The notes: a model not told the origin generated them from the letters alone. Shown: positions 32,338 to 40,198, counted from the stretch's first letter. The stretch: DNA of 64,000 nt from Candidatus Gastranaerophilales bacterium (GCA_944323955.1 CALUUK010000006.1:62001-126000), one strand, 5' to 3'. Made by a program: numbers and translations.

Positions 32338-32505
32338 ATGGGAATTAAAGGTAAAAATGACAGAATGGTAGTTCTTGCATGCGAAGAATGCAAAAGAAGA
32401 AACTATACAACAGTAAAAAATAAAAAGAACTCAAAAGAAAGAATGGAATTAAACAAGTATTGTCCGTTCTGCCAGAAACACGTATTACATAAAGAAACAA
32501 AATAG
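32338..32505 (+). CDS. rpmG: 50S ribosomal protein L33
   Basis: 55 residues ([20 protein letters not shown]...). I chose the ATG at 32338 because AAAGG precedes it and the family begins here; an upstream in-frame start would add residues not seen in L33. Two CxxC pairs (CEEC, CPFC) would bind zinc, the C+ form of L33. It opens the classic rpmG-tRNA-Trp-secE-nusG-rplK-rplA order. Confidence 0.95.
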   Translation: MGIKGKNDRMVVLACEECKRRNYTTVKNKKNSKERMELNKYCPFCQKHVLHKETK

Positions 32506-32515
32506 TTTATAGTGA

Positions 32516-32588
32516 GCGTCCTTAGTTCAGTTGGTAGAACGTCGGTCTCCAAAACCGGATGTCGAGGGTTCGAGTCCTTCAGGGCGCG
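32516..32588 (+). tRNA. trnW: tRNA-Trp (CCA)
   Basis: A 73-nt cloverleaf. The acceptor stem GCGTCCT pairs with AGGGCGC (one G-U), the discriminator is G, the D arm is GTTCAGTTGGTAGAAC, the anticodon stem-loop is TCGGT-CTCCAAA-ACCGG with anticodon CCA, and the T arm is GAGGG-TTCGAGT-CCTTC. The CCA end is not encoded. It lies between rpmG and secE as in many bacteria. Confidence 0.97.
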
Positions 32589-32608
32589 AATTATAAAAGG
32601 AAAAATAT

Positions 32609-32809
32609 ATGGATAAAACCGAAAATAAAATAATAACATATTTTAAAGGCGTAAAGTCTGAATGGGGCAAAATAACATGGCCGGAAAGAAGACAGGTAAT
32701 TGTACAAACAATTATCGTTCTGGTCATTGTTATTATCTTCAGTACATACGTATTCGTTCTTGATATTTCGTTTAAAGGAATATTAAGCGCCCTCGGGTTA
32801 TTAAAATAA
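32609..32809 (+). CDS. secE: Preprotein translocase subunit SecE
   Basis: 66 residues, the short single-span form. FKGVKSEWGKITWPERRQV is the conserved amphipathic segment (ExxKxxWP), followed by one membrane helix (about 30-50). It stabilises SecY. It begins 20 nt after tRNA-Trp, with AAAGGAAA before the ATG. Confidence 0.96.
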   Translation: MDKTENKIITYFKGVKSEWGKITWPERRQVIVQTIIVLVIVIIFSTYVFVLDISFKGILSALGLLK

Positions 32810-32836
32810 AGAATTGTAATAAGATAGGATTTACAA

Positions 32837-33508
32837 ATGTCAAATGATAAACAAGAAATAGTTGAACACTTAGCAGATATGGATCTCGGACAAGAGGGAA
32901 TTTCAAAAAAAGAAGAAATCAAAGAAGAAATTCTTGCCGAAAAAGATGCCGAGTTTAAAGAAGCGGTAAAAGGGGAAAAGGCACCTCAAAAAAGATGGTA
33001 CATCGTTCATACATATTCGGGACATGAAAATAAGGTAAAAGTTAACCTTGAAAAACGTATTGAATATATGAATATGGCTGATAAAATTTTCAGAATAGAA
33101 GTACCTCAAAAAACCGTTACAAAAATGAAAGACGGAAAAAAGACAGACAGAGAAGAAAAAATCTTCCCGGGCTATGTTCTTGTTGAAATGATTATGGATG
33201 ACGATTCTTGGTATGTAGTAAGACACACGGCAGGCGTAACAAAATTTGTAGGTTCAGCAAAAAAACCCATACCGGCTAAAGACAGCGAAATAAAGAAAAT
33301 CATCCATAAAACACAAAATCAGGTCACAAAAGTTGAACTTGACGTTAAAGCAGGTGATAAAGTCAGAATTATTTCAGGTCCGTTCTCTGAATTTATCGGT
33401 GATATTACCGAAGTTTATCCCGACAAATCAAAACTCAGAGCAATGGTATCAATATTCGGTCGTGAAACGCCTGTTGAATTGGAATATAAACAAATTCAAA
33501 AAATATAG
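32837..33508 (+). CDS. nusG: Transcription elongation/termination factor NusG
   Basis: 223 residues. An acidic N-terminal extension of about 50 residues, rich in Glu and Lys, precedes the NGN domain (RWYIVHTYSGHENKVKVNLE, FPGYVLVEM) and the KOW domain (AGDKVRIISGPFSEFIGDIT). NusG binds RNA polymerase, Rho and ribosomal protein S10. It is cotranscribed with secE, and a structured leader separates it from rplK. Confidence 0.96.
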   Translation: MSNDKQEIVEHLADMDLGQEGISKKEEIKEEILAEKDAEFKEAVKGEKAPQKRWYIVHTYSGHENKVKVNLEKRIEYMNMADKIFRIEVPQKTVTKMKDGKKTDREEKIFPGYVLVEMIMDDDSWYVVRHTAGVTKFVGSAKKPIPAKDSEIKKIIHKTQNQVTKVELDVKAGDKVRIISGPFSEFIGDITEVYPDKSKLRAMVSIFGRETPVELEYKQIQKI

Positions 33509-33522
33509 AAAACATAAGTAAA

Positions 33523-33555
33523 CAGTGGAAGGAATGTAAATTCCGCCATTACCAC
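33523..33555 (+). promoter_or_regulatory. Candidate L1-binding RNA leader before rplK
   Basis: The outer stem GTGG (33525-33528) pairs with CCAC (33552-33555). The inner stem GGAAT/ATTCC (33531-33535/33540-33544) is closed by a GTAA tetraloop (GNRA type). The asymmetric internal loop is AA opposite GCCATTA. The rplK ribosome site (AAAGGAG) follows directly. A near-identical hairpin with compensatory changes precedes rplA. Confidence 0.7.
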
Positions 33556-33570
33556 GAAAGGAGATAAAAA

Positions 33571-33996
33571 ATGGCAAAGAAAGTTGTAGGTAAAATTAAA
33601 CTACAAATTCAAGCAGGAAAAGCAAATCCGTCACCACCGGTAGGTCCGGCGTTAGGTCAGCACGGTGTAAACATCATGGATTTCTGCAAACAATTTAACG
33701 CAAGAACAGAATCACAGGCAGGATACATCATTCCGGTCGTTATTGATGTATATGAAGACAGATCGTTTTCATTTATAACAAAATCACCGCCGGCTGCAGT
33801 ACTTATAAAAAAAGCAATCAATCTTGCAAAAGGCAGCGCTGCACCAAATAAAACAAAAGTTGGTCAGATTACCCGCGCTCAATTGGAAGAAATAGCAAAA
33901 ACGAAGATGGAAGACCTTAATGCAACAACTCTTGATGCTGCTGTTGAAATGATTAAAGGTTCTTGCCGCGCAATGGGCGTAACTGTTGTTGAATAA
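33571..33996 (+). CDS. rplK: 50S ribosomal protein L11
   Basis: 141 residues, standard length. Seen: [35 protein letters not shown] and [15 protein letters not shown]. It binds the GTPase centre of 23S rRNA. The ATG is preceded by AAAGGAG and a structured leader likely to mediate feedback control. Confidence 0.98.
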   Translation: MAKKVVGKIKLQIQAGKANPSPPVGPALGQHGVNIMDFCKQFNARTESQAGYIIPVVIDVYEDRSFSFITKSPPAAVLIKKAINLAKGSAAPNKTKVGQITRAQLEEIAKTKMEDLNATTLDAAVEMIKGSCRAMGVTVVE

Positions 33997-34016
33997 CAAA
34001 AGATTGGTTACTAAAA

Positions 34017-34048
34017 CAGTGGAAGGAGCGACGCTCCGCCATCACCAC
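34017..34048 (+). promoter_or_regulatory. Candidate L1-binding RNA leader before rplA
   Basis: The outer stem GTGG (34019-34022) pairs with CCAC (34045-34048). The inner stem GGAGC/GCTCC (34025-34029/34033-34037) has a GAC loop, and the internal loop is AA opposite GCCATCA. Compared with the copy before rplK, two inner base pairs changed on both sides while the internal loop and outer stem are kept. Confidence 0.7.
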
Positions 34049-34062
34049 AAAAGGAGAAAGAA

Positions 34063-34791
34063 ATGTCAAAATTAACAAAAAAACAAAAGAAAATAGCTGA
34101 AATGATGGAAGGTTTTAATCAGCCTTGCTCAAGCGCTATTGACGCTATAAACAAATTACAGGAAATAGCAAAAGAAACATGCAAGTTCAATGAAACTGTT
34201 GAATGTCATATGGCATTGGGTATTGAAGTAAAACACGCTGATCAGCAGGTTCGTTCAACAACCGTGCTTCCTGCAGGTTTGGGCAAAACCGTAAGAGTCT
34301 GCGTTATTGCAAAAGGTGCAAAAGCAACAGAAGCAAAAGAAGCAGGTGCCGATGAAGCAGGTGCTGAAGAAATAATTGAAAAAATTGCAGGCGGCTGGTT
34401 TGAGTTTGATACTTTAATTGCTACACCTGACTGTATGGGTATGCTTGGTAAATTAGGTCGTGTTTTAGGACCTAAAGGCTTAATGCCGAACCCTAAAACA
34501 GGTACCGTTACTTTAGAAGTAGGTAAAGCAGTTAAAGATGCAAAAGCAGGTAAAGTTGAATTCAGAGCTGATAAACAAGGTATGATTCACGTACCTATCG
34601 GTAAGATTCAGTTTACATCGGAAGATTTAATGAAAAACTACATTACATTGGCCGATGCTGTTTTAAGAGCAAAACCGTCATCTTCAAAAGGTATTTATTT
34701 GAAGTCTGTTTACTTAACAACAACAATGGGCCCGAGTATTAAACTTGATAACAAAAATGTTGCTGCCGAAGTAAAAGAAAATCTTCAATAA
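34063..34791 (+). CDS. rplA: 50S ribosomal protein L1
   Basis: 242 residues. Seen: [55 protein letters not shown] and [17 protein letters not shown]. It forms the L1 stalk and in many bacteria represses its own operon by binding the mRNA. The ribosome site is AAAGGAG. A terminator follows, so rplJ and rplL are not next in this genome segment. Confidence 0.97.
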   Translation: MSKLTKKQKKIAEMMEGFNQPCSSAIDAINKLQEIAKETCKFNETVECHMALGIEVKHADQQVRSTTVLPAGLGKTVRVCVIAKGAKATEAKEAGADEAGAEEIIEKIAGGWFEFDTLIATPDCMGMLGKLGRVLGPKGLMPNPKTGTVTLEVGKAVKDAKAGKVEFRADKQGMIHVPIGKIQFTSEDLMKNYITLADAVLRAKPSSSKGIYLKSVYLTTTMGPSIKLDNKNVAAEVKENLQ

Positions 34792-34803
34792 TTAATTCTT
34801 TAC

Positions 34804-34845
34804 AAAAAAAGAGTATACCCAATTTGTGGTATACTCTTTTTATAT
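34804..34845 (+). terminator. Terminator after rplA
   Basis: A 14-bp stem (AAAAAGAGTATACC and its complement) with an 8-nt loop and a T-run, 15 nt beyond the rplA stop. Confidence 0.92.
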
Positions 34846-34868
34846 TCCAATATTTATGGAGAAATTCA

Positions 34869-35531
34869 GTGACAAATAAAAGACCGTTTAAAGAAAAATT
34901 TAAATTAGATGCTTTGACACAGCTTGTAAAATTATATTTTCAAACAGAAAAATATATGCTTACAATAAAAAATATAAACTACCCTAAAGAACAATGTATC
35001 TTTTCAATGTGGCATTGTCATCAATGCTTAACATACGGAATTGAAGATAAAAGTAAATTCTATGCGTTAATTAGTGCCTCCAATGACGGTGAAATAGTCG
35101 CAAAAGCGGCAGAGAGTATGGGAATAATGTCAATAAGAGGTTCATCAAAACGCCGCGGAGTGGCAGCATCATTAGAACTCATAGAAAAAATTAAAGAAGG
35201 TAATTATGCCGCAATTATGGTTGACGGTCCCAGAGGACCGGTATATAAGGTTAAAGACGGCATTATTAACATTGCAAAATTAACCGGAATACCAATTGTT
35301 CCATGCGCATGGCATTCTCCGCAAAAAACATTTTTATCTTTTAACACATGGGACAAATTCAAGGCTCCTTTAGGACCTTGTAAGACAGTAGCCTTATATG
35401 GCGACCCGATTAAAATTCCGGAAGAACTGACAAAAGAAGAAACAAAACAGTGGTGTGAAAAAATCGAGACCGCTATGCTTTCTCTTCAAAAAAATCTTGA
35501 AGAAAACTATGATACATACTTAAAATCATAA
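34869..35531 (+). CDS. DUF374 lysophospholipid acyltransferase-like protein
   Basis: About 220 residues of the LPLAT/DUF374 family, which includes lipid A or lysophospholipid acyltransferase relatives. Seen: FSMWHCHQCLTYG, ALISASNDGEIVAKAAESMG, SIRGSSKRRGVAASLELIEK, and the signature MVDGPRGPVYKVKDGIINIA followed by TGIPIVPCAW. The start is the GTG at 34869, with GGAG 7 nt upstream; an ATG at 34824 would lie inside the rplA terminator. The acyl donor and acceptor are unknown. Confidence 0.87.
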   Translation: MTNKRPFKEKFKLDALTQLVKLYFQTEKYMLTIKNINYPKEQCIFSMWHCHQCLTYGIEDKSKFYALISASNDGEIVAKAAESMGIMSIRGSSKRRGVAASLELIEKIKEGNYAAIMVDGPRGPVYKVKDGIINIAKLTGIPIVPCAWHSPQKTFLSFNTWDKFKAPLGPCKTVALYGDPIKIPEELTKEETKQWCEKIETAMLSLQKNLEENYDTYLKS

Positions 35532-35539
35532 GTTTTTAT

Positions 35540-35578
35540 TCATAATAAAATATAAAATTTTTGCTCCGTTCAATAATA
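35540..35578 (+). repeat. Left terminal inverted repeat of the composite element
   Basis: 39 nt matching the complement of 35922-35960 with a single mismatch (position 7 of the arm). The core reads TTTTTGCTCCGTTCAATAAT. Confidence 0.85.
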
Positions 35579-35587
35579 GATTTAATA

Positions 35588-35645
35588 TTTATCCTTTGGA
35601 AATTAAAAACAACCCCGGATGCTGCGCACAGATGACATCAAGCTC
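35588..35645 (+). repeat. Dispersed repeat, copy 1
   Basis: About 58 nt nearly identical to 61497-61552, with two substitutions and a short indel. It includes GGAAATTAAAAACAACCCC and CACAGATGACATCAAGCTC. Confidence 0.85.
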
Positions 35646-35749
35646 AGCCAAAGCTCGCAAACTCGCTTCGCTCAGACAGTGCGAGCTGTGCCGTTTCTTC
35701 GCTGAGTTGTCATTTCTGTGCTTCGCAATGGACTTTTATTTTAATTTCC
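35598..35749. repeat. Large imperfect hairpin 1
   Basis: Nested inverted arms: GGAAATTAAAA/TTTTAATTTCC at the ends, GCACAGATGACA/TGTCATTTCTGTGC with CTCAGC/GCTGAG further in, and AGCTCGCA/TGCGAGCT at the core. Part of the left side (35588-35645) recurs at 61497-61552. Confidence 0.75.
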
Positions 35750-35789
35750 AAAATCAAAATCAAAATCAAAATAAAAATATATTAAAATA

Positions 35790-35960
35790 ACAAAATATAA
35801 AATTTTAGTGACTTGAAATAATAATGTAATTTTCTTTAACGAAACGAACGTCAGGCTGCGGCACTGTTTGAGCACGAAGTGCGAGTTTGCCGCACCTTTA
35901 TGTTGAGTTTAAGAAAATAATTATTATTGAACGGAGCAAAAATTTTATATTTTGTTATGA
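35790..35960. repeat. Large imperfect hairpin 2 with right terminal inverted repeat
   Basis: Arms TAATAATGTAATTTTCTTTAAC and GTTTAAGAAAATAATTATTA enclose a GC-rich core with TGCGGCA/TGCCGCA. A degenerate copy of the left terminal repeat begins near 35789 (AACAAAATATAAAATTTT), and the right repeat is 35922-35960. Two related elements placed side by side would explain this. Confidence 0.65.
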
Positions 35961-35994
35961 CAAATATTTTATTTCAATATAAGCAATTTTGCTT

Positions 35995-36000
35995 TATAAT
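35995..36000 (+). promoter_or_regulatory. -10 box giving a leaderless nitrilase transcript
   Basis: TATAAT, then 6 nt (TTTTAT), then the ATG at 36007. There is no Shine-Dalgarno sequence. TTTCAA at 35972-35977 is a weak -35 at 17 nt. Confidence 0.55.
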
Positions 36001-36006
36001 TTTTAT

Positions 36007-36816
36007 ATGCAAATAAAGATACTGATTGTACAGCTTGAAGCAATTATCGGGGATATTGAAGCAAATATTAAGAAAGCGGAAAGACTTTTAAAAAAGGAAA
36101 GCCCTGATAAAAATGCCGACCTTATCATTTTACCCGAACTCTGGGCAACAGGATGGGACTGCCCTAATTTCGAAAAGTATTTTGAAAATATAGAAAATTC
36201 AAAAGTTATAGATTTTATAAAAAAAATTGCCGTTGAATACAATTCGAATGTAATCGGGGGCAGCAGTATTTTAAAAAAGAAAAATGAAAAAATAAGGAAT
36301 ACAAGCGTTATAGTAAATCGAAACGGCGGACTCATAACCACCTATGATAAATATCATTTATTTTCTTTAAGAGGACAATCCGAAGGTCATTATCTTGAAG
36401 AAGGAACAACCCCTGTCATTGCAAATACAGACATAGGAAAAATAGGCATATCAACATGCTATGATATAAGATTTCCTGAAATGTTCAGACTTTATGCATT
36501 TAATAATACTGACTTTATGGTTAATATGGCAGCCTGGCCTTTGGATTTCATAGAAGAATATAAAATATTGTCGCAAGCCCGTGCAATTGAAAATCAAACG
36601 TATTTCATAAATGCATCGTTGACAGGCAAAATAAATGATAATTTTAATTTTGGCGGTCATTCCATGGTAATAGACTATCAGGGGAAAATAATCGATAAAC
36701 TTAACAGAGAAGAAACAGTTTTGACATCTTTCATAGATTTAGGCACAATGAAAGAATACAGAAAGCAAATGCCCATATTAAAAGATACAAAAAAACAATA
36801 TCGAATATCGGAGTAA
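36007..36816 (+). CDS. Carbon-nitrogen hydrolase (nitrilase superfamily, omega-amidase-like)
   Basis: About 269 residues. The Glu-Lys-Cys triad is visible in LILPELWATG (Glu), YDKYHLF (Lys) and ISTCYDIRFPE (Cys). CYDIRFPE is typical of the Nit2/YafV-type omega-amidases, which remove ammonia from alpha-ketoglutaramate or ketosuccinamate; that subclass call is by resemblance. I start at 36007, where the protein begins MQIKILIVQLEAIIGDIEAN. An in-frame ATG 18 nt earlier would sit before the -10 box. The dacB gene follows 2 nt after the stop. Confidence 0.88.
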   Translation: MQIKILIVQLEAIIGDIEANIKKAERLLKKESPDKNADLIILPELWATGWDCPNFEKYFENIENSKVIDFIKKIAVEYNSNVIGGSSILKKKNEKIRNTSVIVNRNGGLITTYDKYHLFSLRGQSEGHYLEEGTTPVIANTDIGKIGISTCYDIRFPEMFRLYAFNNTDFMVNMAAWPLDFIEEYKILSQARAIENQTYFINASLTGKINDNFNFGGHSMVIDYQGKIIDKLNREETVLTSFIDLGTMKEYRKQMPILKDTKKQYRISE

Positions 36817-36818
36817 AA

Positions 36819-38180
36819 ATGAAAAATATAATTAAAATATCAGCTTTATTTATAGCTATAATAACAGCTTCAAACAGCTGTTTCGCATTTCCTGCAGGTA
36901 AAATAGAAAAAATTATAGAAAAATCCAATCTGGAAGGAATTACAACAATAGCCATATCGGTTAAAGATGCTTCAAGCGGAAAAACAGTATATGAAAGGGA
37001 TTCAAAAAAACTGCTGCACCCGGCATCGACCCTTAAAATTCCTATTGCTTATTTTGCAATAAACACTCTCGGATACGATTACTTATTTAAAACCGGATTT
37101 TATACTCATAATAAAGATCTTTATATAAAACTCGGAGCTGATCCGTTTTTAAACACAAACCAGTTAAAAATAGCCTTCAAAGCATTAAAAGATAAAGGAC
37201 TTAACACCTTTGAAAATTTATATATTGATGACAGTATAATTGATAAAAAAGAATCCGCAGCAGGCTGGATGTGGGATGATGATGTAAATCCGCACACTCC
37301 GAAAATAAGTGCATATAATCTCGATAAGAATTTAATCAAAGTAAATATTTCTCAATTATCTGACGGAACAGTTAAAGCAACTCCTGCTTCAAAATATCCT
37401 ATGAGCATTTTTGCTTACATTCAAAAAAATGAAAAATCCGACTATTATGATATAAACAGATATAACTGGGATAACCCTGAACTTGTAGAAATATATGCAA
37501 ATGTTGCAAGTACAAAACCTTTATATATACCTATAAGCAGTATGAGAAGATATTTCATATATAATACGGAAAACATAATTGAAGATGAAAGAATAACGGT
37601 AAAATCAACTTCATATTCGTCAAAATTAGTTCCTGAAGAAGCCGAAATGGTTTATGAAATTACAAATCCGATAGAACCTTCGTTAACGGGAATTTTATAT
37701 GACAGTAACAATCTTATGTCTGAAACAATATATAAACTCGCAGGAGGACATAAATACGGCATAACAGGTACGGATATAGCCGGACTATCAGCAATGACGG
37801 AGTTTTATAAAGACTACAATATTGATTTTGATAATGTTTTGATAAAAGACGGCAGCGGAGTTTCAAGAAAGAATCTTGTGTCAACGGATTGGATGAGCAA
37901 CATATTACTTCAGATATATAAAAATAAAAACTTTGATAAATTTAAGCAATATTTGGCTCAGCCGGGCGACGGCACACTGTCTCAAAGGTTGTTTGATTTA
38001 AGAGGAGATGCCTGGCTTAAAACAGGTTCTTTGTCCGGAATAAGTACAATTGCAGGATATATCAATTCCAAAGACGGCAATACATATGCAATAGCCATAT
38101 TTACCCAGAACTTTAAAGAAAAGCAAAAAGATATAAAAAAGATTGAAGATGACATTATAAATTTAATTTATAACCGGTAG
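36819..38180 (+). CDS. dacB: D-alanyl-D-alanine carboxypeptidase/endopeptidase (PBP4, family S13)
   Basis: 453 residues with a signal peptide (about 1-24, ending SCFA). The penicillin-binding motifs are in order: HPASTLKIP (SxxK), DSNNLMSE (SxN) and LKTGSLSG (KTG); DGSGVSR is typical of class C PBPs. It trims or cuts peptidoglycan cross-links in the periplasm. CGGAG precedes the ATG. It is cotranscribed with the upstream amidohydrolase-like gene (2-nt gap). Confidence 0.93.
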   Translation: MKNIIKISALFIAIITASNSCFAFPAGKIEKIIEKSNLEGITTIAISVKDASSGKTVYERDSKKLLHPASTLKIPIAYFAINTLGYDYLFKTGFYTHNKDLYIKLGADPFLNTNQLKIAFKALKDKGLNTFENLYIDDSIIDKKESAAGWMWDDDVNPHTPKISAYNLDKNLIKVNISQLSDGTVKATPASKYPMSIFAYIQKNEKSDYYDINRYNWDNPELVEIYANVASTKPLYIPISSMRRYFIYNTENIIEDERITVKSTSYSSKLVPEEAEMVYEITNPIEPSLTGILYDSNNLMSETIYKLAGGHKYGITGTDIAGLSAMTEFYKDYNIDFDNVLIKDGSGVSRKNLVSTDWMSNILLQIYKNKNFDKFKQYLAQPGDGTLSQRLFDLRGDAWLKTGSLSGISTIAGYINSKDGNTYAIAIFTQNFKEKQKDIKKIEDDIINLIYNR

Positions 38181-38207
38181 ATATATTTATTAAGGGAATT
38201 TAGTTCG

Positions 38208-38231
38208 TCATAATAACATATAAAATCTTTG
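38208..38231 (+). repeat. Possible solo remnant of the 35540 terminal repeat
   Basis: 24 nt match 22 of 24 positions of the outer part of the inverted repeat at 35540. It lies just upstream of the desulfoferrodoxin gene and includes a TATAAA that may serve as its -10. The AT-rich composition makes chance similarity possible. Confidence 0.35.
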
Positions 38232-38249
38232 TAGGAAAAGGAGGTTATT

Positions 38250-38660
38250 ATGACAGAACAATTAGAACTTTATAAATGTAACGTATGCGGAAATATAGTA
38301 GAAGTCATCCATGGCGGCGAAGGTGATCTGGTATGCTGCTCGGTGCCTATGAACAAATTAACGGAACATAACAACGATGAAGAAATGCAGGAAAAACATG
38401 TTCCCGTTGTTGTTATAGAAGGCGAGAATAAAACAATAAGAGTTGGTTCAATTCCGCATCCTATGCAAAAAGAACACTATGTTGTCTTTATTGAAGCAAT
38501 ATCACCTGATAAAAAATATTTAAAACGTAAATTTTTATTCCCTGATGATGAACCCAAAATGGATATAAACAAATGCAGCTATGATAAATTCACCGCACGC
38601 GAACTTTGTAATCTGCATGGATTATGGGTTAGCGAATATGACGAAGAAAAGAATAAATAG
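38250..38660 (+). CDS. dfx: Desulfoferrodoxin (2Fe-type superoxide reductase)
   Basis: 136 residues. The N-terminal desulforedoxin-like domain has YKCNVCGN and VCCSVP (four Cys for one Fe). The C-terminal superoxide reductase domain has EKHVPVV, HPMQKEHYVVFIEA and CNLHGLW, giving the four-His, one-Cys iron site. It reduces superoxide to peroxide without releasing oxygen, a defence of anaerobes. A very strong AGGAGG lies before the ATG, suggesting high expression. It is monocistronic. Confidence 0.95.
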   Translation: MTEQLELYKCNVCGNIVEVIHGGEGDLVCCSVPMNKLTEHNNDEEMQEKHVPVVVIEGENKTIRVGSIPHPMQKEHYVVFIEAISPDKKYLKRKFLFPDDEPKMDINKCSYDKFTARELCNLHGLWVSEYDEEKNK

Positions 38661-38661
38661 G

Positions 38662-40032
38662 TTATTTTTTCATTTTTATCAAGAAATCCACAAGTTCGGG
38701 ATCCCATTTAGTACCTGATTCGGAGAGAATTATTTCAAGCGCTTCTTCATTAGATTTAGCCTTGCGATAAGTTCTGTCCGTAGTCAGTGCGGTATAAGCA
38801 TCCGCAATCGCGATAATTCTGGAACCTAAAGGTATGCTGCGTCCTTTTAATCCTTCCGGTTCACCTTTGCCGTCCCAGCGTTCTTTATGATAATTAATAT
38901 AAGGGACAACTTCAGACAAGAAATTTATGCTCATCAAAATACTAACGCCGACATTGGGATGATTTTGAAGTTTTTCCCAATCTTCCTGAGACAATTTTTC
39001 TTTTTTATTAAACAATTCCTCAGGCAATGTTATTTTTCCTATATTTCTCAATAAGGCAGCATAGTATATTAAATCTTTTGTTTTTTCATTTAAACCAAGC
39101 TGTGTTGAAATTTCACGAACCAAATCCGCAACAGTATGAGAATAATTATTTTTAAAACTGCTTTTTGCATCAACAGCTTTTGCAAGATGCTCAACAAAAT
39201 ATTGTTGTTCGCTGCTCAAGTCACCGATTAATGCGGTTAATTCCGCCCTGTTGTTTTGAAGCTGCAGAACCGTAACATCCTCCTGTTCAATAAGTCCTGC
39301 CGTTGTTTCGGTAAGTTTTTCAAGTGCCATGGATGTTGCAAATAATCTTGCCGTAATACTCAAAAGTTCAATGAATTCTTCCGATAATTTTTTATTGGAA
39401 TAATTTTCTACAACAATAACGCCGACTTTTTCGATGTTATTGTACATAGGTACGGCAATATAGTATTTTACGTTATCTTCATTCAGCATTAATATTGACT
39501 TAAAATCATCAACATTATCACAATCTTTTATCTCAAGAATTTTTGCCTCTTTAAAAGCCCTTGAAACATAACTGTCATCATCATATTTATAGCCGATTTC
39601 GGCATCATATATATCATCATTAAACCTTAGTGAAGAACCTACAAGAACAATGTCATTTTTTGTAGTATCTAAACCCATCGCATTTTCTTTAGATAAAAAT
39701 ACGTGACAGGCATCTATTTCAAGCATTTGCTTAATTGTCTTAGCAATGGCATTATAGATAACATAATCTTCACGGCTGCTAAATCCCAAGATTTTGAGAG
39801 TATTATCTATGGAATATATTCCGATTAATTCTTTTAACTGGTTTTTCAAACTTGACAGTTTATCCACTTTTGTTTTACTGATTTTTTGTACAAGTTCATC
39901 AGATATCAAATGTTCGGAGATAAAATCTCCAAGATTAAGCGCAAAAATTTCTTCTAACGGATCAGACTCCAAAGAAATTTCACTTCGTGCAAAAACCGAA
40001 ACATTTTTATTTTCTTTATTATTGTCAGTCAT
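38662..40032 (-). CDS. GAF domain plus degenerate HD-GYP domain protein
   Basis: 456 residues. A GAF-type sensor domain lies at about 90-240 (KYYIAVPMYNNIEKVGVIVV). A coil leads to a C-terminal HD-GYP domain (about 285-450): LLRNIGKITLPEELF, QNHPNVGVSILMS, YHKERWDGKGEPEGLKGRSI, SRIIAIADAYTALTTDRTYR. Active HD-GYP phosphodiesterases have HDIGK, HHERWDG and GYP; here these read RNIGK, HKERWDG and GEP. Loss of the metal-binding His/Asp pair implies no c-di-GMP hydrolysis, so it probably acts as a binding or signalling protein. It has its own promoter (40086-40114). Confidence 0.88.
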   Translation of the reverse strand: MTDNNKENKNVSVFARSEISLESDPLEEIFALNLGDFISEHLISDELVQKISKTKVDKLSSLKNQLKELIGIYSIDNTLKILGFSSREDYVIYNAIAKTIKQMLEIDACHVFLSKENAMGLDTTKNDIVLVGSSLRFNDDIYDAEIGYKYDDDSYVSRAFKEAKILEIKDCDNVDDFKSILMLNEDNVKYYIAVPMYNNIEKVGVIVVENYSNKKLSEEFIELLSITARLFATSMALEKLTETTAGLIEQEDVTVLQLQNNRAELTALIGDLSSEQQYFVEHLAKAVDAKSSFKNNYSHTVADLVREISTQLGLNEKTKDLIYYAALLRNIGKITLPEELFNKKEKLSQEDWEKLQNHPNVGVSILMSINFLSEVVPYINYHKERWDGKGEPEGLKGRSIPLGSRIIAIADAYTALTTDRTYRKAKSNEEALEIILSESGTKWDPELVDFLIKMKK

Positions 40033-40085
40033 TTACAATCCTTATATATTCTTAAGATAAAATTCCGATTTAATTAACTACTACC

Positions 40086-40114
40086 ATTATATTTTAGATT
40101 ATGATTTTATGCAA
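40086..40114 (-). promoter_or_regulatory. Promoter of the GAF/HD-GYP gene
   Basis: On the minus strand, TTGCAT, a 17-nt spacer and a perfect TATAAT, about 53 nt before the ATG at 40032. Confidence 0.6.
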
Positions 40115-40198
40115 AATCTAATAACCCTCCTATCGGCATATTATAACTTAAACTTTAACGTTTTTTACAAAATTTCATCCTAATGTATGAGAAAAAGT

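Larger units (their letters stand above)
35532..36006. other. 475-nt intergenic region holding a composite palindromic element
   Basis: No credible gene. The region is bracketed by 39-nt inverted repeats (35540-35578 and 35922-35960) and contains two large imperfect hairpins whose centres are more GC-rich than the host. A 65-codon open frame within the first hairpin (35596-35790) encodes low-complexity and palindrome-derived residues and is not considered a gene. Confidence 0.8.

Noticed and set aside
34824-34868. Longer ATG start for the DUF374 acyltransferase
   Set aside because: It begins inside the rplA terminator hairpin; the GTG at 34869 has a good ribosome site.
35596-35790. A 64-codon frame in the intergenic palindromic element
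   Set aside because: It is encoded mostly by hairpin arms and an AAAATC repeat, with no ribosome site and no protein-like composition.
40115-40198. AGGAGGG and a 10-codon frame downstream of queA as a possible leader peptide or riboswitch
   Set aside because: No recognisable riboswitch core or attenuator pair; the ATG touches a TATAAT and coding potential is nil.
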